A stretch of 64,000 nucleotides of DNA from Phocaeicola sartorii JCM 17136 = DSM 21941 (GCF_000614185.1 NZ_BAKM01000032.1:1-64000); one strand, 5' to 3'; positions 8,077 to 18,298 are shown, counted from the stretch's first letter. Numbers and translations are program-made. The notes: generated by a model from the letters alone, not told the origin.

Positions 8077-8625
8077 ATGAAGAAACTACCAGTCATTATC
8101 CTATTGTTCCTGATCGCCGTAAGCGCCTTGACGCAAAGTTGCGGGGAAAGCGACTGTCCGCTGACCACCAACTCCTTTGCCCATTTCGACTTTCTGGACG
8201 AAGAGACACATCAGGCCGTGAAATTCACCCCGGCTTTCGATGTCACCGGATTTATCACCACCGATGTGATTGTGCGCGACACGCTGGAAGATGGGACAAT
8301 CAAGGAAACCATAGTAAAGGACTCATTGATGAATGACACGATATTCAATAAAGCGGAAAGCAGCATGAGCCTGCCTTTGAGTTACACCTCAAAGACCACC
8401 TATGTATTGCATTATACGGAAAAGATGCGTGACACCATCATAGTCACCCACCAGAACATCCCTTACTTGCAGAATATAGAATGCGGCACCATGATGTTTT
8501 ATAAAGTGGAGGACATTCAATACACCACCTATAACTTGAAATCTATCGAGATTGTAAATCCGGACATCAATAATGAAGAAAAAAAGAATTTCAACATATA
8601 TTACGTTGTTAACGCTACTGAGTAG
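8077..8625 (+). CDS. DUF6452-like lipoprotein
   Basis: 182 residues. The N-terminus is a lipoprotein signal (KKLPVIILLFLIAVSALTQSCGES), with the lipobox cysteine at residue 22. The rest is beta-rich and fits the Bacteroidales family DUF6452. It starts one base after the glycosyltransferase stop, and its last 53 bp overlap the next gene in another frame. The overlap and matched order suggest that the two envelope proteins work together. Function unknown. Confidence 0.7.
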   Translation: MKKLPVIILLFLIAVSALTQSCGESDCPLTTNSFAHFDFLDEETHQAVKFTPAFDVTGFITTDVIVRDTLEDGTIKETIVKDSLMNDTIFNKAESSMSLPLSYTSKTTYVLHYTEKMRDTIIVTHQNIPYLQNIECGTMMFYKVEDIQYTTYNLKSIEIVNPDINNEEKKNFNIYYVVNATE

Positions 8626-9274
8626 TATGCTGTTGTACAGCCCCACGCTGGCAGCACAAGAGAAAAAAGCAACAACAGAGGAAGAAAAAGTACCTTTTTA
8701 TCAAGGAACCACTATCGGTGTGGATATATTTGGCCTGGGAAGCAAGGTTTTCGGAGGTGATATCACCAGTACGGAAATCAGTGTGGAAGTCAATTTGAAA
8801 AACCGTTATGTCCCCGTAGCCGAAATAGGATACGGAACCACCGACACTACAGATGACGGTACCAATATACACTATAAAGCATCAGCCCCCTATTTCCGTG
8901 TAGGCATGAACTATAATTTCTTTTTCAGAAAACCTTATCTGCCCGGATTCCTGTATGGAGGCATACGCTATGGATTCACCTCTTTTTCATACGATGTAAG
9001 CGCTCCGGCCATGAAAGACCCTGCATGGGGATTCCCGGAAATCCCCTTTAGTTATGACGGGGTTAAAACTACAGTAACCTGGGCCGAACTGCTGGCAGGA
9101 ATAAAGGTGAATGTATACAAGAATTTCTACATGGGCTGGTCACTGCGTTACCGCATACGCATGAACATGAAAAAGACGGAACACACCGAGCCTTGGTACA
9201 TTCCCGGTTTCGGAAAGAACAACTCGACTAACTTAGGAGTAACATACAGTTTAATATACAAATTACCATTTTAG
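8573..9274 (+). CDS. DUF6048-like outer-membrane beta-barrel protein
   Basis: 233 residues with a Sec signal (KKKRISTYITLLTLLSSMLL, cleavage near AAQE). Alternating aromatic strands (APYFRVGMNYNFFF, FLYGGIRYGFTSFSYDV) end in YSLIYKLPF, a C-terminal Phe typical of an outer-membrane barrel. It overlaps the preceding lipoprotein gene by 53 bp and is followed 3 bp later by mntP. Probably a small barrel paired with the lipoprotein; no function is known. Confidence 0.7.
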   Translation: MKKKRISTYITLLTLLSSMLLYSPTLAAQEKKATTEEEKVPFYQGTTIGVDIFGLGSKVFGGDITSTEISVEVNLKNRYVPVAEIGYGTTDTTDDGTNIHYKASAPYFRVGMNYNFFFRKPYLPGFLYGGIRYGFTSFSYDVSAPAMKDPAWGFPEIPFSYDGVKTTVTWAELLAGIKVNVYKNFYMGWSLRYRIRMNMKKTEHTEPWYIPGFGKNNSTNLGVTYSLIYKLPF

Positions 9275-9277
9275 CTA

Positions 9278-9850
9278 ATGACTACGTTAGAAATATGGCT
9301 TCTTGCCATCAGCCTTGCCATGGACTGTTTCACTGTCTCCATAACAAGCGGAATTATCATGCGTCGCATCTGCTGGCGCACTTTTTTTGTCATGGCATTC
9401 TTTTTCGGTCTTTTCCAGGCCGTCATGCCCCTTATCGGTTGGTTTGCCGCCAGCCGTTTCAGTCACCTGATAGAAAATTATGACCATTGGATCGCTTTCG
9501 GCTTGCTGGCATTCCTGGGAGGACGCATGATTAAAGAGAGCTTCAGCAATGAGGACAAATGTTGTTTCGACCCCACCAGACTAAAAGTGGTTGTCACACT
9601 GGCCATAGCAACCAGCATCGATGCGCTGGCCATCGGCATATCATTCGCTTTTGTAGGGATGAACTCTTTCACTTCCATTCTCTCTCCCATTGTCATCATC
9701 GGTTTCACCTCTTTTGTCATCTCAACTTTAGGAAGCCTGATCGGTGTATTTTGTGGCAAGCGTTTCAATCTGCGCATGGAATTATGGGGAGGGTTGGTCC
9801 TGATTATCATTGGGGTTAAAATCTTAACAGAACATTTGTTTCTTTCTTAA
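9278..9850 (+). CDS. mntP: Manganese efflux pump MntP
   Basis: 190 residues with six membrane helices. It carries the MntP signatures AISLAMDCFTVSI in helix 1 and ATSIDALAIGISF in helix 4, each with a conserved intramembrane aspartate needed for Mn2+ export. Length is normal for the family (about 185-190). It starts 3 bp after the barrel gene; ApbE follows 13 bp after the stop. I see no yybP-ykoY-type riboswitch. Confidence 0.92.
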   Translation: MTTLEIWLLAISLAMDCFTVSITSGIIMRRICWRTFFVMAFFFGLFQAVMPLIGWFAASRFSHLIENYDHWIAFGLLAFLGGRMIKESFSNEDKCCFDPTRLKVVVTLAIATSIDALAIGISFAFVGMNSFTSILSPIVIIGFTSFVISTLGSLIGVFCGKRFNLRMELWGGLVLIIIGVKILTEHLFLS

Positions 9851-9863
9851 TTAAAATACAGGT

Positions 9864-10880
9864 ATGGACAAAAAAAAACGAGTATGGCAATTGCCTTTTC
9901 TGGCAATACTGATAATAGGAACAATTATTATTCTAAAAAAACAGGCACCTTTCCGTACGGATGAAGGCTTTGTATTCGGTACTGTGTACAAAATCACCTA
10001 CCAGTCCGAAGACAACCTGAAAGAAGAAATAGAAAGTGAGCTGAAGAAAGTGGACAACTCCCTCTCTCCTTTCAATCCGAATTCCGTAATCACTCACGTA
10101 AACCGCAATGAGAAAACGGAACTGGACAGTTTTTTCGTACATGTATTCCATCTGGCAAAAAAAATATCCGATGAAACCCATGGAGCCTTCGATATCACCG
10201 TCGCACCTTTGGTCAATGCCTGGGGATTCGGATTCAAGAAATCGGCAGGAGTGGATTCACTGGTAGTGGACAGTTTGCGCCAAATGACAGGATATCAAAA
10301 AATCGGTTTGCAGGACAACCGGATAATTAAAAAAGATCCGCGCATGATGCTGGACTGTAGTGCCATTGCCAAAGGATTCGGAGTAGATGCCGTAGCGATG
10401 CTATTGGAACGTAAAGGAATAAAGAACTATATGGTAGATATAGGTGGAGAGGTAGTAGTACGAGGCAAGAACTCCAAGATGAACGCCTGGCGTATCGGCA
10501 TAAACAAACCGATAGACGATTCTTTGTCAGTAAATCAGGAATTACAGACCGTACTTGCCATTAGCGATGTGGGTATGGCGACATCTGGAAATTATCGCAA
10601 TTTCTATTACAAAGGCGGAAAGAAATATGCACATACCATAGACCCGCGCACCGGATATCCTGTACAACACAGTATCCTGTCATCCACTGTCATTGCAAAA
10701 GATTGCGCCAGCGCCGATGCATACGCCACTGCTTTCATGGTGATGGGACTGGACTCTGCAAAAGCTTTTTGTGAAGCACATCCGGAACTGGACGCCTATT
10801 TTATCTGCTCGGGCGAAGGGGATAAATATGAGACTTATGTGACTGACGGAATGAAGAAATTCATCGTCAGCAAGAAATAG
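9864..10880 (+). CDS. apbE: FAD:protein FMN transferase ApbE
   Basis: 338 residues. An N-terminal membrane anchor (LPFLAILIIGTIIIL) precedes the ApbE domain. Visible motifs are the substrate loop LDCSAIAKGFGVDAVA, the flavin-binding MVDIGGEVVVRGKN, TIDPRTGYP, and the Mg2+ region DCASADAYATAFMVMG. ApbE covalently attaches FMN to threonine in exported proteins such as RnfG and NqrC subunits. It is last in the rightward run. A 14-bp hairpin follows at 10920-10986. Confidence 0.93.
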   Translation: MDKKKRVWQLPFLAILIIGTIIILKKQAPFRTDEGFVFGTVYKITYQSEDNLKEEIESELKKVDNSLSPFNPNSVITHVNRNEKTELDSFFVHVFHLAKKISDETHGAFDITVAPLVNAWGFGFKKSAGVDSLVVDSLRQMTGYQKIGLQDNRIIKKDPRMMLDCSAIAKGFGVDAVAMLLERKGIKNYMVDIGGEVVVRGKNSKMNAWRIGINKPIDDSLSVNQELQTVLAISDVGMATSGNYRNFYYKGGKKYAHTIDPRTGYPVQHSILSSTVIAKDCASADAYATAFMVMGLDSAKAFCEAHPELDAYFICSGEGDKYETYVTDGMKKFIVSKK

Positions 10881-10919
10881 ATACCCAAGGGAAACCTATC
10901 AAACAAAGTTGTACCAGAG

Positions 10920-10986
10920 CTCACCACAGATTGACACAGATCCGAGGCAAAGCGGCCCGGCCTGCAATCAAACAATCTGTAGTGAG
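10920..10986. terminator. Hairpin between convergent apbE and marC
   Basis: Arms 10920-10933 and 10973-10986 pair over 14 bp with one mismatch around a 39-nt loop that holds further GC pairing (GGCCCGGCC). It separates the convergent genes. There is no strong T-run, so termination is inferred from position. Confidence 0.45.
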
Positions 10987-11021
10987 TTTCGACAGCATCA
11001 TCTGAAAAAAGTGACAACATA

Positions 11022-11624
11022 TCACTGAATCTTCTGAAACTGTTCAATCAACAAAGTCAGATTAGCCGTAAACAAACGAGCCGATATTGCCAGCAAAATG
11101 ATGCCGAAGAACTTACGAATGACATAAATTCCACCTTTGCCCAAAAAACGTTCAATACGATCCGTCAACTTCAGCACCACATAAACCCAAACCATATTCA
11201 ATATCAAGGCTATGACAATATTGACAGGAGCATACTCCGAACGCAGGGAAAGCAACGTAGTAAACGCCCCCGCACCTGCCAGCAACGGAAATACCAAAGG
11301 AACCAAAGTAGCTTCCTTGATAGGACCTTGATTCTTGAATATTTCGATATCCAGAATCATCTCCAAAGACATGAGAAAAATAACAAACGCGCCCGCCACG
11401 GCAAACGAAGCGATATCTACCTGAAATAACTTCAGCATCATATCCCCTGCATAAAAGAAACCCAGCAACAAAGCAAAAGAAATACCGGTTGCCTTATTGG
11501 CGTTGACATTTCTCCCCTTCTGCTTAAGATTCAATATAATAGGAATAGATCCGATAATATCAATGACAGCGAAAAGCACGATAAACGCACTTAAAAATTC
11601 TTGAAAATCAAATGATCCAAACAT
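11022..11624 (-). CDS. MarC family integral membrane protein
   Basis: About 200 residues with six membrane helices. It has the MarC pattern: FIVLFAVIDIIGSIPI in helix 1, and PLVFPLLAGAGAF in the middle. The start is ATG 11624: a strong GGAGGAG lies 7-13 nt upstream, whereas the in-frame TTG at 11648 falls inside the -7 box (11646-11653). The family was once linked to multidrug resistance without good support; function is uncertain. Expressed alone, convergent with apbE. Confidence 0.85.
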   Translation of the reverse strand: MFGSFDFQEFLSAFIVLFAVIDIIGSIPIILNLKQKGRNVNANKATGISFALLLGFFYAGDMMLKLFQVDIASFAVAGAFVIFLMSLEMILDIEIFKNQGPIKEATLVPLVFPLLAGAGAFTTLLSLRSEYAPVNIVIALILNMVWVYVVLKLTDRIERFLGKGGIYVIRKFFGIILLAISARLFTANLTLLIEQFQKIQ

Positions 11625-11645
11625 AAGCTCCTCCTTTTTTGAACG

Positions 11646-11653
11646 CAAATATA
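11646..11653 (-). promoter_or_regulatory. marC promoter -7 box
   Basis: Minus-strand TATATTTG matches TAnnTTTG and is followed 15-22 nt later by a clear Shine-Dalgarno sequence, so the mRNA leader is short. From here to 11767 there is no gene. Confidence 0.5.
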
Positions 11654-11767
11654 TTTATTTTTTATACAGCCCGCAAGTATTCTGCTTTTAAACATTAGGA
11701 GACGGTAAGAAACAATAAAAAAAACAAAAGTTCCCCCACCTATAAATAATAAATCTCGTTTTATCGT

Positions 11768-11775
11768 TACCTTTG
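11768..11775 (+). promoter_or_regulatory. Promoter -7 box of the Crp/Fnr regulator
   Basis: TACCTTTG is an exact -7 box 35 bp before the start codon. No convincing -33 TTTG is seen, which may mean an activator is needed. Confidence 0.5.
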
Positions 11776-11810
11776 TGTGTTAAACTATAACTTAACGAAC
11801 ATTAGAACTT

Positions 11811-12488
11811 ATGGAAATAACAATGTATGATACACTTTTGCAACTCCCTCTCTTTCAGGGACTATGTAAAAATGACTTCACCAATATCATAGGCAAGGTA
11901 AAGTTGCATTTTCGTAAATACAATGCCGACGATATCATTGTGGAGCAAGGGGCACCTTGCACTCAATTAATCTTTCTCCTAAATGGGGAGATGATCTCCC
12001 AAGCAACAGATGACCAATATCCATACTCCTTATTTGAAACTTTCGGAAGTCCTTTCGTTATAGAACCCTATTCGTTATTCGGGATGCAAACGAACTATAC
12101 AGCCACTTACAAGGCACGTACGGATATTAACATAGTGACCATAGACAAGTCATTCGTTCTGAATGAACTGAACAACTACGAAATCTTCCGCCTTAATTAC
12201 TTAAACATTCTGAGCAACAGGGCACAAGTGGCATACGAAAAATTATGGAACAGCCACATAGGCAATACAGAAGAAAAGATACTGAATTTCCTGTTGCTGC
12301 GCTCCATGAAGCCCGAAGGAGAAAAAATCCTTAAGATCAAAATGGAAGATCTGGCAAGTCTGATTGATGAGACACGAATCAATGTGTCAAAAGTGCTGAA
12401 TGATTTACAGGAACAAGGATTGGTACAGCTCAGCAGAAAAGAAATCTCCATTCCGGCTTTGGAGAAACTGATCGATAAGAATAAATAA
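11811..12488 (+). CDS. Crp/Fnr-family transcriptional regulator
   Basis: 225 residues. A cyclic-nucleotide-binding-like beta-roll spans about 10-120 and a winged helix about 150-215, with the recognition helix in MEDLASLIDETRINVSKVLNDL. No FNR-type N-terminal cysteine cluster is present, so it is unlikely to hold an iron-sulfur cluster. The usual cAMP-contact arginine in the roll is not apparent. An in-frame ATG at 11823 is an alternative start. It is monocistronic with a terminator at 12512-12550. Targets unknown. Confidence 0.85.
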   Translation: MEITMYDTLLQLPLFQGLCKNDFTNIIGKVKLHFRKYNADDIIVEQGAPCTQLIFLLNGEMISQATDDQYPYSLFETFGSPFVIEPYSLFGMQTNYTATYKARTDINIVTIDKSFVLNELNNYEIFRLNYLNILSNRAQVAYEKLWNSHIGNTEEKILNFLLLRSMKPEGEKILKIKMEDLASLIDETRINVSKVLNDLQEQGLVQLSRKEISIPALEKLIDKNK

Positions 12489-12511
12489 TCAGCTAAGACC
12501 TCATAAAGATG

Positions 12512-12550
12512 AAAAGCACAGGCATTTCTGCTTGTGCTTTTTTATTTTTA
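12512..12550 (+). terminator. Terminator after the Crp/Fnr gene
   Basis: A 12-bp stem (12512-12523 with 12530-12541, one G-T pair) with a 6-nt loop runs into a T-rich tail. Confidence 0.85.
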
Positions 12551-12645
12551 ACCTAACTATTTAATATACTTTGTTAAATAAGTAAATAGAATGAGGATAG
12601 TGATACTTTTTTTTAGCAAATTTGTAAGTCAAATAAAATAACGCT

Positions 12646-14687
12646 ATGACTGAAAATAAAAATCCATTTTTAAAACCCTATAACACCCCTCATGACACGG
12701 CTCCGTTCCATCTTATCAGGATAGAACATTATGAACCCGCCTTGTTGGAAGGAATGAAAGAACAAAATGAGGAAATTGACGCAATTGTCAATAATCCCGA
12801 AGCACCGACTTTCCAAAACACCATTGTCGCTCTGGAAAAATCGGGTGCGTTGCTAGACCGCGTAACTACTGTTTTCGGCAATTTGATGAGTGCTGAGACT
12901 AGTGACGAGATGCAGGAACTGGCAGAGAAAATGATGCCCTTACTGTCCGAACACAGCAACAACATCAGTCTGAATGAAAAGCTGTTTGCTCGTATAAAAG
13001 CCGTATATGAGCAAAAAGACCTGTTGCCACTGAAAGGTGAAGACGCCCGGCTGCTGCAAAAGACATACGACGGTTTTGTGAGAAGCGGTGCCAACCTGAC
13101 CGGTGAGGCAAAAGAAAAGTTCCGCCAACTGAATACAGAATTAAGCATATTGACTTTACGCTTTTCACAGAATCTGTTGAAAGAAACGAATAACTATGAA
13201 CTGGCACTGACGGAAAAGCAATTGGAAGGATTGCCCGAAAGCTCGTTGGAAAATTATGCCCAGACAGCAAAGGACAAGGGAAAAGAAGGCAATATCATTA
13301 CATTGGATGCTCCCAGTTTTGTTCCTTTCATGAAGTATTGCGACGACCGCTCACTGCGTAGAGAAGTCTATATGGCTTATAACACCCAATGTACGCACGA
13401 GAACGAATACAACAATGTGGACATCATCAAGCAATTGGTAAACATCCGTATGGAACTGGCCCATTTACTGGGTTTCTCCACCTTTGCCGAGTATAAACTG
13501 AAAAAGCGCATGGCCGAAACAAGTGATGCCGTGTACAAACTGCTCAACCAATTGCTGGATGCCTATACCCCTGCCGCCCTAAAAGAAGTGGCAGAAGTTG
13601 AAGCATTGGCACACGAAATGGAAGGCGATGATTTCCAGCTGATGCCATGGGACTGGGCTTATTATTCGGAAAAACTGAAAAATAAGAAATTTAATCTGAA
13701 TGAAGAAGAACTACGCCCTTACTTTGAGCTGAGCCAGGTAGAGAAAGGCGTATTCGGTCTGGCTACCCGCCTGTATGGCATCACATTTAAAGAAAATAAA
13801 GAAATTCCGGTCTATCACCCCGATGTAAAAGCTTATGAAGTATTTGACAAAGACGGCAGTTTTCTGGCTGTTCTTTATACAGATTTCCACCCCCGCGCCG
13901 GAAAACGTTCGGGCGCATGGATGACCAGCTATAAGGAACAGTGGATAGAAAACGGTGTCAACAGCCGCCCCCACGTATCCGTTACCATGAACTTTACCAA
14001 GCCATCGGCAGGGAAACCGGCATTGCTGACTTTCTCGGAAGTAAATACTTTCCTACACGAGTTTGGACACGCCTTGCACGGAATGTTTGCCAATACTACT
14101 TATTCAACCATGAGTGGCACCAGCGTATATTGGGATTTTGTGGAACTTCCATCGCAGATTATGGAAAATTTCGCCACTGAAAAAGAATTCCTCAATACAT
14201 TTGCCAGACATTATCAGACCGGAGAGCCCATTCCTGCCGAACTGATCCAGAAGATTGTAGATGCATCCAATTTTAATGTGGCCTACGCCTGCCTGCGCCA
14301 AGTAAGTTTCGGCTTGCTGGACATGGCATGGTACACCCGCCGGGAAACATTCGACGGAGATGTCCGCGCTTATGAAAAGGAAGCATGGAAAAAAGCGCAA
14401 GTACTGCCCGGAGTGGAAGACACCTGCATGTCCGTACAGTTCTCACATATCATGCGGGTGGATATTCTGCCGGATACTACAGTTATAAATGGGCGGAAGT
14501 GCTGGATGCGGATGCCTTCTCCTTATTCAAGGAAAAAGGAATCTTCAACCGGGAAGTCGCTGCTTCTTTCCGTGAGAATATTCTCTCGAAAGGAGGAACG
14601 GAACCTCCGATGACCCTTTACAAACGCTTCCGTGGACAAGAACCCAGTATCCATGCCTTGCTGAAAAGAAACGGAATAACCAACTAA
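12646..14687 (+). CDS. M3-family zinc oligopeptidase (Dcp/PrlC type), frame interrupted once
   Basis: The reading frame starts at 12646 and is read to about 14454. It continues one base off to a stop at 14687, giving about 680 residues when one base is restored, the normal size. The HEFGH zinc motif is near residue 469 ([13 protein letters not shown]). The C-terminal part [17 protein letters not shown] is a family hallmark. The break is at CATGCGGGT, where CATGGCGGGT would give [16 protein letters not shown]. Cytoplasmic or periplasmic peptidases of this family degrade short peptides. No signal peptide is seen. A DUF4847 lipoprotein follows after 13 bp. Confidence 0.88.
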
Positions 14688-14700
14688 AAAACCAAACAAT

Positions 14701-15195
14701 ATGAAACTAAAATCTATTCTTTATATGCTGATGCTGCTCCCTTTTTTATGGAGTTGCAACAATGAAGACGATGTAGAGGAAATCTTTGCAAGCGGCACAT
14801 GGCATGTGGTGGATTTCTATGGTAAAGCCAATTGGGACAAACGGAACGGAGAGCCCAAATACAATGCAATGGCACACAATCCTGACAAGACAGTCGCAGC
14901 CGAAGGAAGAAAAGCTTTGGACATCATTCATAGTTTCAACATTACTTTCAAAGCGGATGGAACTTTTACAGGCAGCATACAAAATGGAACGATTGAAGGC
15001 ACATGGCAAGCAGACGGAAAAGACCGGACGGTAAACATAAACTTCACCAAGACTCCATCTTCAACAAGCTATAATAAGGAATTCATAGAAGCATTGAATA
15101 ATGCAATATTTTATCAAGGGGACAGCAATGTCTTATTGCTGGCTCCCGAAGGAAAAAAAACGTATATTCAATTTGCACATAACAAGCAAGACTGA
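14701..15195 (+). CDS. DUF4847 lipoprotein
   Basis: 164 residues with a lipoprotein signal (LKSILYMLMLLPFLWSCNNE, cysteine 19). A lipocalin-like beta domain follows, with the repeated GTW pattern (ASGTWHVVDFYG, IEGTWQADGKD). This fits DUF4847, a Bacteroidales family of unknown function. dCMP deaminase begins 4 bp after its stop, indicating cotranscription. Confidence 0.75.
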   Translation: MKLKSILYMLMLLPFLWSCNNEDDVEEIFASGTWHVVDFYGKANWDKRNGEPKYNAMAHNPDKTVAAEGRKALDIIHSFNITFKADGTFTGSIQNGTIEGTWQADGKDRTVNINFTKTPSSTSYNKEFIEALNNAIFYQGDSNVLLLAPEGKKTYIQFAHNKQD

Positions 15196-15199
15196 AATA

Positions 15200-15634
15200 A
15201 TGGAAACGAAAGAAGAAAAACAACTCAAACTCGACAAACGATACATCCGCATGGCCAGTATTTGGGCGGAAAATTCATACTGTGAACGCCGTCAGGTAGG
15301 AGCGTTGATCGTAAAAGACAAGATGATCATCTCCGACGGATACAATGGGACTCCCGCAGGATTCGAAAACGTATGCGAAGATGACAACGGAGTTACCAAG
15401 CCTTACGTACTACACGCCGAAGCGAATGCTATCACCAAAATAGCACGAAGCAACAACAGCAGTGACGGAGCAACCATGTACGTCACCGCATCTCCTTGCA
15501 TAGAATGTGCCAAACTCATCATCCAAGCAGGAATCAAACGGGTAGTTTACTCAGAAAAATACCGTTTGGAAGATGGGCTTGATTTATTAAAACGCGCAAA
15601 TATTGAAGTAATCTATATCAATCCCAATGAATAA
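15200..15634 (+). CDS. dCMP deaminase (ComEB-like)
   Basis: 144 residues from ATG 15200 (METKEEKQ). The zinc/catalytic motifs HAEANAI and SPCIECAKLI of the cytidine deaminase superfamily are present. CERRQVGALIVKD and GYNGTPAGF are typical of dCMP deaminases, which make dUMP for thymidylate synthesis. An in-frame upstream ATG at 15101 lies inside DUF4847 and is not the likely start. It lies just upstream of the protease gene (gap 14 bp). Confidence 0.9.
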   Translation: METKEEKQLKLDKRYIRMASIWAENSYCERRQVGALIVKDKMIISDGYNGTPAGFENVCEDDNGVTKPYVLHAEANAITKIARSNNSSDGATMYVTASPCIECAKLIIQAGIKRVVYSEKYRLEDGLDLLKRANIEVIYINPNE

Positions 15635-15648
15635 CAGCAAATAAAGAT

Positions 15649-17396
15649 ATGAGCAAAAATCGAACATCCCGTTTTATACCGGTAATCGTTGCGATAAGCA
15701 TCGTAGCCGGAATATTGATTGGAACTTTTTACGCCAACCACTTTTCAGGAAACAAATTAGGTATCATCAATACTTCATCCAACAAACTGAATGCATTGTT
15801 GCGTATCATTGACGACCAATATGTGGATACAGTGAACATGGGTGAACTGGTGGAAGATGCTATGCCGCAAATCCTAGGTGAACTGGACCCCCACTCTTCT
15901 TATATTCCGGCAAAAGACCTGGAAGCTGTAAATTCTGATTTAAAAGGAAGCTTCAGCGGAATCGGTATCCAGTTTACCATCCAGCAGGATACCATCCATG
16001 TAAACAGTGTCATCCAAGGCGGACCATCAGAAAAAGTGGGCCTGATGGCAGGAGACCGCATCATCGAAGTTGATGACAGTGCCTTTGTGGGAAAAATCGT
16101 CACCAACTATGAATCCATGAAAAGACTGAAAGGCCCGAAAGGCAGTGCGGTAAAACTGGGCGTTTCCGCCCGGGAGAAAAAGAGACTTTACACTTCACCA
16201 TTGTTCGTGGTGACATACCGGTAAAGAGCGTGGATGCAGCCTATATGCTGAATGACAAATTCGGCTACATAAAAGTAAACAAGTTCGGTGAAACGACTTA
16301 TCCCGAATTATTGATTTCATTGGCCAAACTGAATCAGGAAAACTGCGAAGGGGTAATTATCGACTTACGCGGGAATACCGGCGGATATATGGGTGCGGCA
16401 ATCCAGATGGTAAATGAGTTCTTACCCAAAAACAGACTCATTGTTTATACACAGGGACGTAAGTCTCCACGCGAGAACTATACATCCAACGGAACCGGAA
16501 GCAGCCAGAAAATGCCTATTGTCGTATTGATGGATGAAGGATCGGCTTCTGCCAGCGAAATTTTTGCCGGAGCCATCCAGGACAATGACCGAGGTACAAT
16601 CATCGGACGCCGCTCTTTCGGAAAAGGACTGGTACAACAGCCTATCGACTTCAGCGACGGTTCTGCCATCCGTCTGACAATCGCCCGTTATTATACCCCG
16701 TCAGGACGCTGCATCCAGAAACCGTATGTAAAAGGTAATGACGCAAACTATGAAATGGATATCCTGACCCGTTACGAGCATGGAGAATTTTTCTCACAAG
16801 ACAGTATCAAACAGGATCAAAGCCAAATCTTTGAAACTTCTTTAGGCCGTCCTGTATATGGCGGTGGGGGGATTATGCCCGATATCTTTGTACCTCAGGA
16901 TACTACCGGTGTGACTTCCTATTATCGTATGGCCGCCAACCGCGGACTGACCATCCAGTTTGCTTTCCAGTATACGGACAGCCACCGTGGCGAAATGCAA
17001 AAATATGAAACCGAAGAAAGCCTGTTGCAATATTTGAAGCATCAGAATATTTTGGAACAATTCGCCCGTTTCGCAGAAAGCAAAGGATTGAAACGTCGCA
17101 ACATATTGATGTACAAATCACAGAAACTGTTTGAAACCAATTTATACGGGAACATCATTTATAACATGCTGGGCATGGAAGCTTATATAGAATACTTGAA
17201 CAAGAGCGACAAAACTGTCCTCAAAGCATTGGAAGTATTGGATAAAGGCGAATCATTTCCCAAAGCTCCCGAACAACCCATAGAACCGAAAGTAAGCGAT
17301 GAAGGAACTAAAAAAGCAACTGCGCAAGCAGATAGCGCAAGAAAAGCGCCGTCACGACATCACCGAATTAATGACGAAGTCCGCTGCTTTGCTTGA
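15649..17396 (+). CDS. C-terminal processing protease (S41A, Ctp), frame interrupted once
   Basis: The N-terminal membrane anchor (PVIVAISIVAGILIGTFYAN) is followed by a PDZ domain (GSFSGIGIQFTI..GPSEKVGLMAGDRI). The S41 catalytic region has the serine in DEGSASASEIFAG and the lysine in SFGKGLVQ. The frame breaks near 16167-16174 (CCGCCCGGGAG). One added base restores 582 residues and joins SA..GEKETLHFTIVRGDIPV. Ctp proteases trim exported proteins at their C-termini in the periplasm. The C-terminus overlaps the next gene by 98 bp, which is unusually long. Confidence 0.88.
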
Positions 17397-17850
17397 GAAA
17401 CTGGAACAGCATCCCAAGTTTGCATCGGCCCGTACCGTTTTGCTCTATTATTCATTGGGTGATGAAGTACAGACACATGACTTCGTTGAGAAATGGCACC
17501 GGCAGAAAACAATTTTACTGCCAGTAGTCAAAGGAGACGAGTTGGAGCTTCGTGTTTATACAGGCAGACAAAGCCTGAAGACCGGTGAGGCTTATCATAT
17601 AGAGGAACCGACGGGAGAAGCATTTACTGCTTATGAAAAGATAGACCTCGCCATTATACCGGGCGTTTCTTTTGATGCCCAAGGCAACCGGCTGGGAAGA
17701 GGAAAAGGATATTATGACAAATTGCTGCCTCTTCTTCATTCCTATAACATAGGTATATGCTATGACTTCCAAGTAAGCGAAAAAATACCTGTCGAACCTT
17801 TCGACCGGGTGATGGATGAAGTCTGGACAGAAAATGGAATGCTGAAATAG
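17299..17850 (+). CDS. 5-formyltetrahydrofolate cyclo-ligase
   Basis: 183 residues. It has the family end motif GRGKGYYDKLLP, which binds ATP and Mg2+, and DLAIIPGVSFDAQGNRLG. The N-terminus KKQLRKQI is typical. The enzyme converts 5-formyl-THF to methenyl-THF using ATP. Its start overlaps the end of the protease gene by 98 bp in another frame, so translation may be coupled. A bidirectional hairpin follows at 17891-17951. Confidence 0.92.
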   Translation: MKELKKQLRKQIAQEKRRHDITELMTKSAALLEKLEQHPKFASARTVLLYYSLGDEVQTHDFVEKWHRQKTILLPVVKGDELELRVYTGRQSLKTGEAYHIEEPTGEAFTAYEKIDLAIIPGVSFDAQGNRLGRGKGYYDKLLPLLHSYNIGICYDFQVSEKIPVEPFDRVMDEVWTENGMLK

Positions 17851-17890
17851 ATTCTATCGTGATAAGAACTGCTCCATAACTTGAAACCTC

Positions 17891-17951
17891 TTTTTAAGTG
17901 CGGATTTTTACGAAAAAGATAAAAGAAAATTCGTAAAATCCGCATTTAAAA
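17891..17951. terminator. Bidirectional terminator between cyclo-ligase and DUF721 genes
   Basis: Long arms 17891-17914 and 17930-17951 pair (TTTTAAGTGCGGATTTTTACGAA-type against its complement), with A/T runs on both outer edges. This suits both converging transcripts. Confidence 0.75.
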
Positions 17952-18007
17952 GGAAGTAGCACAAGAACCTTCGGAACGACCAAAGGAGCAAATTGAATAC
18001 CAACAAG

Positions 18008-18298
18008 TTAACGGAAAATAATATTGACTATCACTTGTGCCCCTACTTGTTTATTCAGATTCTTCACCAATAAATCACGCCCCATCATCAACTCCTGACG
18101 AAGCACGGACGAAGTGAGATGCACATAAAGTATCTGATTCTTGATATAAAGATTACTAGTATATTTAGTAATGGCAGGCCCCACCACATCTTTCCACGCC
18201 TGTATCAGACGATACTCGTTCAGTGGTGCCTCCAAAGCATTCTGCCGGAAGAACTTCCGGACCATTTCCCCTATTTGTTCCGCATCATTACGTTTCAT
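18008..18298 (-). CDS. DUF721 (DciA-like) protein
   Basis: 96 residues. The pattern WKDVVGPAITKYTSNLYIKNQILYVHLTSSVLRQEL is characteristic of DUF721/DciA. DciA loads the replicative helicase DnaB in bacteria that lack DnaC. Its start overlaps the recF stop by 4 bp (ATGA), so the two are translationally coupled, consistent with a replication/repair role. Confidence 0.85.
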   Translation of the reverse strand: MKRNDAEQIGEMVRKFFRQNALEAPLNEYRLIQAWKDVVGPAITKYTSNLYIKNQILYVHLTSSVLRQELMMGRDLLVKNLNKQVGAQVIVNIIFR

